Part shown: positions 37,101-44,904 of the stretch, piece after piece
Layout of the letters: the number at the start of each line of letters is the position of its first letter
Position numbering within the stretch: the first letter of the stretch is position 1
Assembly (NCBI GenBank): GCA_964450715.1
Contig: CAYVFC010000002.1
Location: 62,001 to 126,000 of the forward strand
DNA length: 64,000 bases
Direction: 5' to 3'
Origin: CAYVFC01 sp964450715
Lineage (GTDB): Bacteria; Myxococcota_A; Polyangia; Polyangiales; JAFGIB01
Notes under the pieces: generated by a model
What the model was told of the DNA's origin: nothing
The model's database searches: none
Seen by the model: only the letters and a program-made list of their open reading frames with translations
Position numbers and translations under genes: made by a program

Positions 37101-37971
37101 GATCACCTCGTTGCCGGTCTCCTTCCACACCGTTTCCAGGAAGATCCGCAACGAGAAGGACCTGGTCAGGGACCTCGCACCCGTAGTGGGGGACCCGGAC
37201 GCGGCCAACATCGGTATGCTCTCCAGCCATCTCAACCAGGGCGAGGAGCGAGTGCTGCTGATCGACGAAGCGCACAATCTCTTCCTGCGCACGGTGGACG
37301 GCTACCAGGCCTACGAGGCGCTGGTACGCCTGGTCAACTTCACCTCGAACCGCGTGTTCTGGATACTCGTCTTTAATCGCTTCTCCTGGGAATTCCTCAA
37401 TCAGAGCCGCCGCCGCGTACACTACTTTCGCAAGCTGCTTCACCTGCAGCCGTGGAGCGCCGACGATCTCAAGGAGCTCATCGCGCGCCGCAACGAGCGG
37501 GCCGGCCTGAACGTGCAGTTCGACGAGTTCCTGCTCGACGGCGGCGGCAGAGCGGGCGAGGAGCTGGAGCTGGTGGAAAGCGTGGACGCCTACTTCCAGT
37601 TGCTGCGGGAGTCCAGCGGCGGCAACCCGCGGGTGGCAACCTACCTCTGGCTCAACTCGCTACGCCCGCTCTCCGAAAACAGGCTGCGGCTGGGGCTTTT
37701 TCGCGAGGAGTCTACCGAGCACCTGGAGAAGCTGGACAGCGAGCTGCTCTTCGCCCTGGCCGCCATCTGCCAGCACGAGAACCTCTCGGTGGCCGAGCTG
37801 CGAGAGGAGCTCAACGTGCCCCTGGACTTCGCCGGATTCGCCATGCGCTATCTCTCCGAATACGGCTATATCGAGCCCAAGCACACCGACGGCAATCGGT
37901 TCACCCTGGCGCCGCGATTCTACCCGCAGGTATTGAAGGTGCTGCGCGCGCGCCACCTTCTCTTCGAATAG
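34153..37971 (+). CDS. periplasmic coiled-coil/membrane protein with C-terminal AAA+ ATPase
   Basis: 1272 residues from ATG 34153 (AGGGAAA upstream). Signal peptide to about residue 37 (VLAQ), Pro/Ala linker to about 165, a long periplasmic coiled-coil-rich region (170-640), and five or six membrane helices (about 650-668, 702-726, 738-755, 809-829, 856-880). A cytosolic P-loop ATPase follows: Walker A GDKGIGKTT (about 967), Walker B VLLIDEAHN (about 1034), and a winged-helix-like C-terminal part. The N-terminal layout recalls MscK/MscM sensors, but the MscS pore is replaced by the ATPase; a separate MscS gene follows after 12 bases. It may sense envelope state and drive the channel (inference). 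Confidence 0.75.
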   Translation: MSRQPSSRAPARGLSTAACLAAVAAWLFPAGVPVLAQEPVKAEPATSAGPAGENRKPEAQERPPAAPRPDPVDTDAPAQQVAPVVTEASPARSATSAAGPLPARAPAAVEAVKKSRVETAGTAAPAPAATTAASAPPSGGDEAGFVSGSPAPAGGSAVADTGPARTSENLDPVLLDLVSNLKALIEGKLPTQVEISSLFTLPVDRFDMVQRRLQSLPQEVGSAERALSALERRLASPEQEIPEVEKPAVLLKPLLAPEPPVEPELPARPEKARPRSKWAKQKNPDLARAWQAYDESLVLYEQAKERYREQRSAYEQQLVAHEEASRQREAAREAFEQAKVERLAQLERWQRELSRQRSLLHLRLEVARLRLRYLEALVALIRPLPQAARQSLSSLAAPRHSLRSAAAEIREINHAVGRLRSRVEVLANRGEADALAGLLVDRKAVRGSLVTLLAALSDLIDRFEADAVELENLAARLEKEGGALQRSIFLSALVSERQKRLDALFLQHLKESRFLARAGGYDPQAVSEPAALAKRIDGLLPVPERIGTASQAKKALNEIYSVIEQAETLQRDADPVRLRYHRAFKREAVALLTGLASAETRARAYSLSVEFLGYLKADLDVVGTRLQGFFAKKLAQWKNLPRFASTAEGALLLSSIAIAIVVPLIVLRIRKRLRGLVNAAVRRLRRLDFFRRRIGAVVRWAALAQALLPALVFLAAGYGALFLVGFRHVEIRFIEVAFRYGMLFVLGRQLLLGLTLQVSRRQPALLHMAPVRVDLLRISYDRLGLGLALAASLEEWSRLWLGAGSLSALCRWAVWLWVLVWSLWAALAWRRALGETLLGKGREGSPWRKLGRLMTEHVVFALLSPVALVLVVADAIVGAVRSGLQEGGFFTFLRARSLRRMSRRATEVAEQPPGELPERYTREFPLYPILGEEEAEVIVRRAEVDRVLEQLERWKASRQDGSLVLIGDKGIGKTTMAALLTRRITSLPVSFHTVSRKIRNEKDLVRDLAPVVGDPDAANIGMLSSHLNQGEERVLLIDEAHNLFLRTVDGYQAYEALVRLVNFTSNRVFWILVFNRFSWEFLNQSRRRVHYFRKLLHLQPWSADDLKELIARRNERAGLNVQFDEFLLDGGGRAGEELELVESVDAYFQLLRESSGGNPRVATYLWLNSLRPLSENRLRLGLFREESTEHLEKLDSELLFALAAICQHENLSVAELREELNVPLDFAGFAMRYLSEYGYIEPKHTDGNRFTLAPRFYPQVLKVLRARHLLFE

Positions 37972-37983
37972 GAGGGAGCCGCC

Positions 37984-38805
37984 GTGAAAGAGACCAGCCT
38001 TCTCGACGCCTTCGATCCCGGCGCGCTTCCCGTCGCGCTGGGCATCATCATCGCCGCGCTGCTCATCGTGCGCATTTCCAATCGCGTCTTCCAGCGCCTG
38101 AGCGAGCGCATCGTCGAACATCGACTGGTGCTGAAGCAGATCAGCGCTTTCGTGGGCTTCGTGGTCTACGTGGTGGCCGCGCTGGCCGCCTTCGACAACC
38201 TGTTCGTGCTCTCCTCGGAGGCCATGCTGGCCCTCTCCGGCACCCTGGCCGTAACCGTGGGCTTCGGGCTCAAGGACGTGGCCGCCTCCTTTCTGGCCGG
38301 TATCCTCATCCTCATCAACCGGCCCTTCCAGGTCGGCGACCGCATCAGCTTCGGCGGCTATTACGGGGAGGTGACCGAGATCGGCCTGCGCACGGTGCGC
38401 CTGGTCACCCTGGACGACAACCTGGTGACCATCCCCACCGGTCAGTTCTTGACCAGCCCGGTGGCCAGCGCCAACGCCGGAGAGCTGGACTGCATGGTGG
38501 TCAACAGGTTTCACGTATCGCCACGCGCCGACCACCGGCGCGCCAGGGAGATCGTGGAGGACGCCGTGCTGGCCTCCAAGTACCTGTTCCTGGGCAAGCC
38601 CTTCTCGGTGCTGGTCTCGACGCTGCTCTCCCACGACGGGCTGGTCGTGGTCGAGCTGGTGGCCAAGGCATACGTGTACGACACCCGTTTCGAGAAGGCG
38701 TTCGCCAGCGACGTGACAGACCGGGTGCTGACCGCCTTTCGCGAGCACCAGATCGAGATGCCCCATTCACGCGGCGCGGGAGTTCAGCCCAGCACCTTAC
38801 AGTAG
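37984..38805 (+). CDS. MscS-family channel paired with the AAA+ membrane protein
   Basis: 273 residues, GTG start after GGAGGGAGCC. Three helices: 18-38, 58-80 and the pore helix ALSGTLAVTVGFGLKDVA, ASFLAGILILINRPFQVGD, which is canonical for MscS including the FGLKDVA and NRPFQVGD motifs. The beta domain (YYGEVTEIGLRTVRLVT, NLVTIPTGQFLTSPV) and alpha/beta C-terminal domain are complete. Only this and the 15.3 kb MscS are intact with the full layout. It follows the AAA+ gene by 12 bases, so it should be cotranslated and may be its effector. Its last 22 bases overlap the end of the convergent HDAC gene. Confidence 0.88.
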   Translation: MKETSLLDAFDPGALPVALGIIIAALLIVRISNRVFQRLSERIVEHRLVLKQISAFVGFVVYVVAALAAFDNLFVLSSEAMLALSGTLAVTVGFGLKDVAASFLAGILILINRPFQVGDRISFGGYYGEVTEIGLRTVRLVTLDDNLVTIPTGQFLTSPVASANAGELDCMVVNRFHVSPRADHRRAREIVEDAVLASKYLFLGKPFSVLVSTLLSHDGLVVVELVAKAYVYDTRFEKAFASDVTDRVLTAFREHQIEMPHSRGAGVQPSTLQ

Positions 38806-41033
38806 ACCACCTTGGCGTCCCCCGGCTTGTAGTAGTCGTCTAGTATGGATGCCGGCGAGTAGCCGTTGTGCTCGTAGAAAGCGCGGGTGGTGGCATAGGC
38901 CGGACGGCTGGAGGTGTCGATGTAGATCCGGGTACCGGACTCGTGGCGCACCCCGTTCTCGGCGCGCCTGAGCAGCTCGCGGCCGAGCCCGGCATCCTGG
39001 TGGTTGGGATGCACGGCGATCCAGTACAGGTCGAAGCTCGTCAGGGTGAGGGCTATCGGCCCGTAGCAGGCGTAACCGATCATCTCGTCCTTGCGGTCCG
39101 CGAAGACGAATCGGTACTCGCTCCGCTCCTTCTTGTTCAGACGGTCCTGCACCAGCTCCACCGCCACGTCGACCTCCGAGGGGTCGAATAGCTCGGTGAG
39201 CTGCAGGATGGCCCGCACCAGCGCGCAGTCGGCGGGTCGGGGCTCGAGGCGGAAGCTCACGTCCTGCAACAGCCCCCTGGGCTTGCCGATCCCGCGCGCG
39301 GTCCGGCTCGACTCGGCTAACGCGGTCAAAAAAGTGCGAGCGTTTACGCCCAGGGTGCGGGTGCGGTAGCCGCCCTCCTGCACCACCAGGATGGGCAGCC
39401 CGACCTCGGCGATCATGCGGCCGTTGCGCTCGAAGTCCTTGCGCACCAGCGACCAGGTGCCGGTCGGATCCCCCTTGGCCGTGTCCAGGCCCAGGGCGAC
39501 CAGCAGGAAATCGGGCGAAAAGCGGTCGATGTAACGCAGCGCCCGGATCAGAGCCTTGAGGTAATCGTCCCCGTTGCGTTTTTCCGGCAAGGGAATGTTG
39601 AGGTTCGTCCCTTCGCCCACGCCCACGCCCGTTTCGTCCTCGAAGCCCGAAAAGTAGGGGTAGGCGAAGCGGGGGTGGCCGTGGACGGAGACGGTCAGCA
39701 CGTCCGAGCGCGCGTAGAAGATATCCTGCTGGCCGTTGCCGTGGTGGTAGTCCACATCCAGGATAGCCACCTTGCCGTGGGTCGATATGTACTGAGCGGC
39801 AATGGCCGCGTTGTTGAAGTAGCAGAACCCCCCGAAGGCACGTCGTTCCGCGTGGTGGCCCGGGGGACGCACCAGGGCATAGGCGAGCCTCCGGCCTTCC
39901 AGGATCTCCCGCGCGGCCGTCAGCGCGCAGTTGACGCCGCTGCGGGCCGCCAGGTAGGCGTTGCGATGGATGGGGGTGAAGGTGTCGATGCAGTAGTATC
40001 CGGACAGGACCGAGTAGTCGCGCGGAGCACGCGTCTTGTTGCGGATGGGAAAGACGTAGGGGTAGAGCGACTCCCGGTCCTTGACCTGCTCGCTGGCCCG
40101 TTTGAGGTACTCGATCAGATCGCTGTCGTGTACCGCGGTGAGGTGACGGTCGGCAAAGACGCGCGGTTGGATACGCTCGAACAGCCCCGTGGGCTCGATC
40201 TCCTCCAGGATGGTCCGGATACGAACGGGCGCCTCCACGTAGCCGCGGTCGCGCACGTGGTGGATGTCGTGCCCGTCGTTGACCACCAGCGCGACCGGCT
40301 CCTGCGGGCTCGGCGGCACCCGCCCGTTGATGGCCTTCGGCTTGACGTAGCGAAAGGGCCGCAGCGCCACCGGGTCGTCCTTGATGGAGGCCACCACCCG
40401 GCGGACGTAGGCCGGAGGACAGTAGTCCCCGTACTTGCGCTCCAGGATGGCGCGCACCACCTTCTTCAGGTAGTCGCGTCCCGGTGCAGGGTTGCGGTCC
40501 AGGCCGTCGAAGACCAGGTGCGGCATGCAGGTGTCGCCCGGCTTGACCGGCAGCTCGTACTCGGTGCCGGTAATGGGACGCGCGCCGTACTTCTCGTAGA
40601 AGCGGAGCCGATCGATATTCTGGGTGAGCAGCTCCTTGCCCGGACAGGCTTCGGGATCGTCGGGCAGGCACTCGAAGAACAGCCCCTTGCCGCCGAGCGC
40701 GTCCGACTCCTCCCGAACACGGCTATAGAGCGCCCCGCCGATCCCGCCGCCCATCTTCTTGCGGCCCGTCGCCAGAAAGTCGAGGTAGCAGAACGCCAGC
40801 TTGGGTTCGTGCAGCAGGATAGCGAAGCCCAGCAACTGCCGGCGAATGTCCTCCCCCGCGAAGAGAATGGTCTTGAACCGTTGTTTGAAGGGGTTCCGCA
40901 GTCGTTCCCCCAGGTCGGAAACGTCGCCCTCGGTCAGCGCGGAGAACTGCTGCAGCAGGATTCCCTGTGCCTGCTGGATGATCTCCCTGTTGATCGGAAG
41001 GACGTCGTCATAGATGCGTCGAATGCGAAACAC
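38784..41033 (-). CDS. GNAT - histone-deacetylase-like - GNAT fusion protein
   Basis: 749 residues. Residues about 1-190: GNAT acetyltransferase-like domain (LGFAILLHEPKLAFCYLDFL, RKKMGGGIGGALYSRVREES). About 245-590: HDAC/acetylpolyamine-amidohydrolase domain with intact catalytic parts: LVRPPGHHAERRAFGGF, AILDVDYHHGNGQQDIF (metal Asp and His), LGLDTAKGDPTG (third metal Asp). About 615-749: a second GNAT (LYWIAVHPNHQDAGLGRELL, RAFYEHNGYSP). One polypeptide thus joins acetyl transfer and zinc-dependent deacetylation. It ends a run with KamA and two ATP-grasp ligases, suggesting a small-molecule amine substrate rather than protein. Confidence 0.85.
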   Translation of the reverse strand: MFRIRRIYDDVLPINREIIQQAQGILLQQFSALTEGDVSDLGERLRNPFKQRFKTILFAGEDIRRQLLGFAILLHEPKLAFCYLDFLATGRKKMGGGIGGALYSRVREESDALGGKGLFFECLPDDPEACPGKELLTQNIDRLRFYEKYGARPITGTEYELPVKPGDTCMPHLVFDGLDRNPAPGRDYLKKVVRAILERKYGDYCPPAYVRRVVASIKDDPVALRPFRYVKPKAINGRVPPSPQEPVALVVNDGHDIHHVRDRGYVEAPVRIRTILEEIEPTGLFERIQPRVFADRHLTAVHDSDLIEYLKRASEQVKDRESLYPYVFPIRNKTRAPRDYSVLSGYYCIDTFTPIHRNAYLAARSGVNCALTAAREILEGRRLAYALVRPPGHHAERRAFGGFCYFNNAAIAAQYISTHGKVAILDVDYHHGNGQQDIFYARSDVLTVSVHGHPRFAYPYFSGFEDETGVGVGEGTNLNIPLPEKRNGDDYLKALIRALRYIDRFSPDFLLVALGLDTAKGDPTGTWSLVRKDFERNGRMIAEVGLPILVVQEGGYRTRTLGVNARTFLTALAESSRTARGIGKPRGLLQDVSFRLEPRPADCALVRAILQLTELFDPSEVDVAVELVQDRLNKKERSEYRFVFADRKDEMIGYACYGPIALTLTSFDLYWIAVHPNHQDAGLGRELLRRAENGVRHESGTRIYIDTSSRPAYATTRAFYEHNGYSPASILDDYYKPGDAKVVYCKVLG

Positions 41034-41069
41034 GGTGCTCCCTTTCGTCCGAGGGCGAGTTCCGGGCCG

Positions 41070-42071
41070 CTAGGGGCAAGAACGGAGCACGTCCTGCAGA
41101 ATGCGAGCGATAGCCTCCTCGAAGTCGATACCGGCTTGTGCAAGGGCGGCCGCGAACCCGGCGTCCGGAGAAAGGCAGGGGTTGGCGTTGACCTCGAGTA
41201 TCCAGGGTTGCCGCGAGCCGTCCACCCGGAAATCCACGCGCGCGTAGCCGCGCAGCTTGAACAGCGACCAGCAATCGGTCGCCAGGCTCGCCAGCTTGCC
41301 CAGCAGCGCCCGGTCGCGCGGATCGAAATCGAAACGCCTGGGCGTGTGGTTGTACTCGTAGGAGGATTGCTGCCACTTGGCCGCGTACCCGACGATGCGT
41401 GGCTTGCCATCCGGGTAGTCGGCGAAGTCGATCTCGGCCGGAGGCAGCACCTGGACCCGGGAGCCGCCGCCGAGCAGGGCGACGTTGAACTCGCGGCCCT
41501 CGACGAAGCGCTCGACGAAACCGTCTCCGTTCAGCCGCTGCAAGGCTACTCCGAGCCTGTCGCGCGCCCGCTCCGGGTCGTCGAGCGCGAAGACGGAGTC
41601 GTCGTCGATCCCCTGCGAGGCGTGCTCCCAGCAGGACTTGACGATGTAGGTGCCCGGCTCCGGTAGCGCGTTGATCGTCGTCTCGGTCATCTCCCGGGAT
41701 TCGATCCAGTCCGGGGTGGGCAGGCCGGCCGCTTGCAGCGTGCGCTTGGCCAGCAGCTTGCCTGAGGTGAGGAACAGCGCATCGGCCGGTGCGCCCGAGT
41801 AGGGGATGCCGAGCGCCGAGAGCAGGAAGGGAACCAGGTGGATAAGACTGCCGCGACCCGCCAGGGACTCGACCAGGTTGAAGACGATGTCGGGCCGCGC
41901 GGAAAGTAAGCGCCGGCGCAGGCTCTCCAGGTCCAGACCGCAGGGCTGGCGAATGCACTGGTGGCCCAGCCGGGCCAGCGCGCGCTCGACCGCCTCGGCC
42001 TGTACCAGTGCGTCGGCCGCGTCGGTCGGGCTCCCGTCGTCGACGGCGTCGTGCAGGATGGCTACGCGCAT
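41070..42071 (-). CDS. ATP-grasp ligase (D-Ala-D-Ala ligase-like) B
   Basis: 333 residues from ATG 42071, overlapping the previous ligase by 10 bases. N-terminal domain RPDIVFNLVESLAGRGSLIH and LGIPYSGAPADALFLTSGK; central ATP-grasp EPGTYIVKSCWEHASQGIDD and VERFVEGREFNVALLGG; C-terminal metal/ATP loop YARVDFRVDGSRQPWILEVN followed by NPCLSP (the LEVNxxP signature). Ligases of this type join a carboxylate to an amine through an acyl phosphate. Paralogous to the adjacent ligase and to the one at 52.3 kb. Substrates unknown; likely amino acids, with KamA supplying a beta-amino acid. Confidence 0.85.
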   Translation of the reverse strand: MRVAILHDAVDDGSPTDAADALVQAEAVERALARLGHQCIRQPCGLDLESLRRRLLSARPDIVFNLVESLAGRGSLIHLVPFLLSALGIPYSGAPADALFLTSGKLLAKRTLQAAGLPTPDWIESREMTETTINALPEPGTYIVKSCWEHASQGIDDDSVFALDDPERARDRLGVALQRLNGDGFVERFVEGREFNVALLGGGSRVQVLPPAEIDFADYPDGKPRIVGYAAKWQQSSYEYNHTPRRFDFDPRDRALLGKLASLATDCWSLFKLRGYARVDFRVDGSRQPWILEVNANPCLSPDAGFAAALAQAGIDFEEAIARILQDVLRSCP

Positions 42072-43084
42072 AACGACATGACGCGCCGCGCCGAACCCGG
42101 GGCCGGCAGCCGCTCCGCGGCGCTCTTCACGATGCGATCGATGAGATCCAGGTAGGGGATGTTGAGCCGGCGGCAGAGGATGGGCAGGTCGGAGTGCGTG
42201 GGGTGAAGGCCGCTCAGGGGATTGATCTCGAGCAGCATGGGCTCTCCCGACTGGTCGCAGCGGATGTCCACCCGGCCTGCGTCGCGGCAGCCGAGGGAGC
42301 GCCAGGCGAAGAGCGCGAGCTGCTCGGCCCGCTCGATCACGCAATCGCCCTGGGGTCGGGCCAGGCGGTACTCGACCAGCGTCTCGCACTGCTCCTTGTT
42401 CAGGTAGGAGTGGATGTTCGGCTCGGCTCCGGGGCGGGTCAACACCTCGAGCGAGCCGATGACCTCGGCGCGCCAGTCCGTTCCCCAGATGCCCACCGTG
42501 AGCTCGCGACCCGGAAGATAGCGCTCGATCAGCACGGGCTGCCGGAACTCGGCGGCCAGCTCCCGGCAGAGCCGGCCGAGCGCTTGCCGGCTCTCCACGA
42601 CGCTACAAGAAGCGATCCCCTTTCCGGTCCCCTCGGCCACGGGCTTGACGAAATAGGGGGGCTCGAACGGTATGTCGTTCACCTCACCGGCACCGTCCGT
42701 CACCGCGAAGTCCGGGGTCGGCACTCCCGAGGCGCGCAACACCTTCTTGGTCATGGCCTTGTGCAGGCTGATCGCCATGACCAGGGAGTCGGAAAAGGTG
42801 TACGGCACCTGGTAGAGCTCGAGCAGCGCGGGCACCTGCGCTTCCCGGCCGAAGCCGTACAGCCCCTCGGCGATGTTGAACACCAGGTTCCAGCTCTCCC
42901 CGGCGACCAGCCGCTCGGCCAGGCGATAGGCGTTTCCGACGAGCTCGGGACGATGGCCAAGCGCCGCCAGCGCCTCCTCGATGGCGATGATGGTGTCCGC
43001 GCGGTCGAACTCGGCGGTTTCCAGCGCGCTGAAACCGGCAGCTAAATAGTCGCTACGAAGGTCGAAGGTGATCCCTATGTGCAT
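42062..43084 (-). CDS. ATP-grasp ligase (D-Ala-D-Ala ligase-like) A
   Basis: 340 residues. N-terminal SWNLVFNIAEGLYGFGREAQ and VPYTFSDSLVMAISLHKAMT; ATP-grasp FEPPYFVKPVAEGTGKGIAS and VLIERYLPGRELTVGIWG; C-terminal GRVDIRCDQSGEPMLLEINP with the ExNP metal site. Second gene of the KamA operon; 42 bases separate it from KamA and its end overlaps ligase B. Two neighbouring ligases suggest sequential couplings (for example a dipeptide or pseudo-tripeptide) or a heteromer. It resembles D-Ala-D-Ala ligase, but context argues against cell-wall synthesis. Confidence 0.85.
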   Translation of the reverse strand: MHIGITFDLRSDYLAAGFSALETAEFDRADTIIAIEEALAALGHRPELVGNAYRLAERLVAGESWNLVFNIAEGLYGFGREAQVPALLELYQVPYTFSDSLVMAISLHKAMTKKVLRASGVPTPDFAVTDGAGEVNDIPFEPPYFVKPVAEGTGKGIASCSVVESRQALGRLCRELAAEFRQPVLIERYLPGRELTVGIWGTDWRAEVIGSLEVLTRPGAEPNIHSYLNKEQCETLVEYRLARPQGDCVIERAEQLALFAWRSLGCRDAGRVDIRCDQSGEPMLLEINPLSGLHPTHSDLPILCRRLNIPYLDLIDRIVKSAAERLPAPGSARRVMSLCA

Positions 43085-43126
43085 GGGTTGTGGGGCTCCG
43101 GTGGCGCCGGGAAATCTCGCGACGTT

Positions 43127-44557
43127 TCAGCTCGGCAGGTGGGTACAGAGGCGCGCCTGATCGCGACCGGCGGCCGACAGGGCGCCATTCAAGATGGCGA
43201 CGCGACCAAGGGGTTCCGCCCAGAGCTCCCTTCCCTTCTCGGGCAGCAGATGAAGCGGATCGAAGTAGAGGTAGACCGCCTCGGCGTCCACGCAGGGAGA
43301 GGCGAAGACGCTGACCCCGGTGACCCGGTCGTAGTACTCGAAGGAGTGCACGTCTCGCTTGCCGCCTCCGCCGGGCGCGTCAAGCACGAAGGTGGGCGTG
43401 TGGAAGCCGGCGGTGGAGCCGCGCACCTGCTTTTCCAGCGAGAGGGTCGTCGCCAGACTGGTCCGCAGATCCTCGACCCCGGAGACCAGGTCGTGCTGGT
43501 AGACGTAGTACGGCTCGATGTTGAGACGTCCGAGTAGCTTGACCAGAGAGCGCAGCACCCCGGCGTCGTCATTTACCCCGCGTAGCAGAACGCACTGGTT
43601 GCGCACGGTCACGCCGCCGTCGAACAGGCGCTGCATGGCCCGTGCGGTGATGGCGGTCACCTCGTGCGGATGCGCGATGTGGGTGTGAATCGCCACCTGC
43701 TTGTACGCGCGACGGCCCTCTTCGACCAGGTCCAGCAGCGCCTTGAGCCAGGCGTGGTCGCCCAGGATCTTCATGGGCAGGGTGGCCAATCCGCGGGTGC
43801 CGAAACGTATGCGGCGGACGTGGGGGATACCCAGCAGGGCCTGGCCGATGTAGCGCATCTGGTCGGACCTGAGATAAAAGACGTCGCCGCCGCTCACCAC
43901 CACGTCCTCGATTTCCGGCCGCGAACGGATATATTCGAACGCGAGCTTCCAGCGAGCCGGCCGGGCGCCCAGGTGGAGCTTCTCGACCTTCCGGGTATCC
44001 CTGCCCACGGCATAGCTGCGCGTGCAAAAACGACAATAGACCGGGCAGGAGTCCAGCGCGAGCAGCAGCGCCCGGTCCCGGTAACGGTGGACCAGGCCGG
44101 GCGCGGGCGAGTCCTGCAGCTCACACAGGGAGTCCAGCCCGACCATGGGGTGGTCCGGCAGTTGCTCCGAGCCCAGGGGGATGAACTGGCGGCGAAGCGG
44201 ATCCGAGAACGGCTGGCTCCAGTCGATCAGCGAAAGGAGGTAGGGAGAGATACGCAGGCTCATGGGCGAGCGCTTCAGTCCCTCCTCGGCGTCACGGTAG
44301 AACGCGTCGCCGACGAGATCGCCGAGCACCTCGCGCAACTCGTCGACGCGGGTTACCGAGCTGCGGCTCTGCCACCTGGGACAGATAAAGGTCCGCTCGG
44401 AAACCCGGCGAAAGCCGGGGATGTTGCGCCAGAAATCCCCCTGCCGGAACCACGCGTAGGACGCGTATTTCGGGAGAGTGCCGAGACCTGGAGGCTCGGC
44501 ACTCTCTTCGTTATCGAGGTGCGGCGTCAGTGGGACGACGCTGGTTTCCTTGTACAT
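43127..44557 (-). CDS. kamA: KamA-family radical-SAM aminomutase (lysine 2,3-aminomutase-like)
   Basis: 476 residues. Radical-SAM cluster motif CPVYCRFCTR (Cys171, 175, 178), then VVSGGDVFYLRSDQMR, AIHTHIAHPHEVT, VLLRGVNDDAGVL, YYVYQHDLVSGVEDLR, and DAPGGGGK, which carries the PLP lysine and a preceding Asp that contacts the substrate amine in lysine 2,3-aminomutase. It should move an amino group from C2 to C3 of lysine or a related amino acid. First gene of a four-gene run with two ATP-grasp ligases and a GNAT-HDAC-GNAT protein. Lysine is the default substrate guess; glutamate mutases of this family exist. Confidence 0.87.
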   Translation of the reverse strand: MYKETSVVPLTPHLDNEESAEPPGLGTLPKYASYAWFRQGDFWRNIPGFRRVSERTFICPRWQSRSSVTRVDELREVLGDLVGDAFYRDAEEGLKRSPMSLRISPYLLSLIDWSQPFSDPLRRQFIPLGSEQLPDHPMVGLDSLCELQDSPAPGLVHRYRDRALLLALDSCPVYCRFCTRSYAVGRDTRKVEKLHLGARPARWKLAFEYIRSRPEIEDVVVSGGDVFYLRSDQMRYIGQALLGIPHVRRIRFGTRGLATLPMKILGDHAWLKALLDLVEEGRRAYKQVAIHTHIAHPHEVTAITARAMQRLFDGGVTVRNQCVLLRGVNDDAGVLRSLVKLLGRLNIEPYYVYQHDLVSGVEDLRTSLATTLSLEKQVRGSTAGFHTPTFVLDAPGGGGKRDVHSFEYYDRVTGVSVFASPCVDAEAVYLYFDPLHLLPEKGRELWAEPLGRVAILNGALSAAGRDQARLCTHLPS

Positions 44558-44904
44558 GTCGGGATCTCGACCGAGGCCCTGGTAGATACGGAATTGAAAT
44601 AGTGCATGCCCGTGCGTCGAGCAATTTTCGGGCCAAACCGCGTGCCCCGTACAGCGCGTTCGACTGCTGCTTCAACCGAAGCCTCGCTCGGTCTGCGGGC
44701 AGCGATAGATATTCCGCGCGAGGCGCAAGCGGCGCTCACGGGCATTACCTGCAACACTGCCGCGGGCTTCATCTACCCCCGCGCGCAATCCCTGCGATCG
44801 CCGGGGCGCAGAAACTGCGCGAGAAGCTCTCGACCCGGAACGGGTCGAGAGAGAGCCACGGCAGCGGACGAGGTCGCGTGCAACGGCTACCCTGAAAAGA
44901 GGGG
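44558..44904. other. intergenic, no gene seen, one hairpin
   Basis: About 350 bases upstream of kamA and downstream of the acidic lipoprotein. No supported reading frame. It holds the hairpin at 44827-44851; the kamA promoter was not clearly found. Confidence 0.4.
44827..44851 (-). terminator. hairpin behind the acidic lipoprotein gene
   Basis: CTCTCGACCCG-GAA-CGGGTCGAGAG is a perfect 11-bp stem with a 3-base loop, about 55 bases past the minus-strand stop at 44905. It lacks a long T run (CTTCTC follows), so it could be a factor-assisted terminator or a 3' stabiliser. Confidence 0.45.

Noticed and set aside
39675..41666. 663-codon open frame on the plus strand
   Set aside because: Antisense to the GNAT-HDAC-GNAT gene and the next ligase, both with clear family motifs; no motif in this frame.
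42062..43084. D-Ala-D-Ala ligase (ddl) for cell-wall synthesis
   Set aside because: Fold is similar, but two paralogues sit with KamA and GNAT-HDAC genes and there is no cell-wall gene nearby.
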